Assembly (NCBI GenBank): GCA_015661095.1
Contig: JACVQI010000124.1
Coordinates: 1-6,355 of the forward strand
DNA length: 6,355 nucleotides
Direction of reading: 5' to 3'
Source of the DNA: Gammaproteobacteria bacterium
GTDB lineage: Bacteria > Pseudomonadota > Gammaproteobacteria > Eutrophobiales > Eutrophobiaceae
In this document: positions 6,097 through 6,355 of the stretch, one piece after another
How positions within the stretch are numbered: the stretch's first letter is position 1
Layout of the letters: each line of letters begins with the position of its first letter
Translations under genes and position numbers: made by a program
Notes under the pieces: model-generated
What the model was told of the DNA's origin: nothing
The model's input: the letters and a program-made list of their open reading frames with translations, nothing else
Database searches by the model: none

Positions 6097-6109
6097 CTTT
6101 GACGCTCGG

Positions 6110-6355
6110 TTAGAACAGTGACTGCGCTTTGCCGCATTGCGCACTTATGCCTTGCTTTATCTTGAAACTTCCATCTTTTTGGACTTCGCCTTTTTCCATA
6201 AGGGACAACTCCCCACTGAATCGGTTTATGAATCCGCCGTAGGATCGATTGGACTCAAGTTGTATACCTAGCCCGTGTTCTAGACGGGTTACGACTGAAT
6301 AAGTTGAATCGAATCCAATTGTTCCGAGTATCTTTACTCGATCAACTGATATTTC
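6110..6355 (-). CDS. Unrecognised protein, C-terminal part (partial)
   Basis: On the minus strand one frame is open from the right edge to a TAA at 6112-6110, giving 81 residues that start EISVDRVKILGTIGFDSTYS and end CGKAQSLF. The other five frames carry early stops. The residue mix is protein-like: alternating polar and hydrophobic stretches with many glycines (TIGFDSTYSVV, GIQLESNRSYGGF, GELSLMEKGEV, GSFKIKQG) suggest mostly beta structure. No domain was recognised. The DNA is visibly more AT-rich than gor, modABC or the transposase. The stop lies outside the IS, about 13 bp beyond its right end, so the IS appears to have landed just downstream rather than creating this end. The start is beyond the window. 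The short length leaves some chance that the open frame is fortuitous. Confidence 0.5.
   Translation of the reverse strand, partial: EISVDRVKILGTIGFDSTYSVVTRLEHGLGIQLESNRSYGGFINRFSGELSLMEKGEVQKDGSFKIKQGISAQCGKAQSLF

Noticed and set aside
6087..6115. Hybrid outward promoter from the IS right end (CTGACA plus TTAGAA at 17 bp)
   Set aside because: The -10 match is poor, and it would point into the antisense of the right-edge gene.
6147..6242. 31-codon plus-strand open frame starting MPCFILKL in the right flank
   Set aside because: It is short, lacks a ribosome binding site and is antisense to the longer uninterrupted minus-strand frame.

Overview
The window looks like the chromosome of a Gram-negative proteobacterium, most likely gamma- or beta-. 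The evidence is a periplasmic ModA with a non-lipoprotein signal peptide, a 450-residue glutathione reductase of the bacterial Gor type, and moderately GC-rich coding DNA. No species can be assigned from the sequence alone.

Layout from left to right: (1) 1-442, minus strand: the N-terminal 147 codons of an FAD-dependent oxidoreductase of the phytoene-dehydrogenase-like (COG1233/PYROXD2-type) group, running off the left edge. (2) 443-568: a gap holding a REP-like imperfect hairpin just past modC. (3) 569-3167, minus strand: a compact molybdate ABC transporter, transcribed modA, modB, modC, with modB and modC overlapping. (4) 3168-3297: a gap with a candidate sigma70 promoter for modA; the modA start codon lies in the centre of a perfect 14-bp palindrome. 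(5) 3298-4650, minus strand: gor, NADPH-dependent glutathione-disulfide reductase. (6) 4651-4772: the gor upstream region, ending in a purine-rich low-complexity stretch. (7) About 4773-6096, plus strand: a complete-looking IS256-family insertion sequence with imperfect terminal inverted repeats. Its transposase has an intact DDE core but a one-base frameshift that displaces the last 27 residues. (8) 6110-6355, minus strand: the C-terminal 81 codons of an unrecognised gene entering from the right edge; its stop lies about 13 bp outside the IS right end.

ModA captures molybdate in the periplasm, ModB forms the membrane channel and ModC drives import with ATP, supplying molybdenum-cofactor enzymes not present here. 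Gor keeps cytoplasmic glutathione reduced; nothing in the sequence ties it to molybdate uptake except shared orientation. Every host gene is on the minus strand, and the only plus-strand gene is the transposase. The IS sits between the unknown right-hand gene and gor, without disrupting a recognisable reading frame. No tRNA, rRNA or CRISPR array was found.

I do not see a new multi-gene system. The points most worth a second look are the transposase frameshift, the modA start codon in a hairpin loop, the hairpin abutting the transposase ribosome binding site, the REP-like hairpin after modC, and the unidentified right-edge gene.
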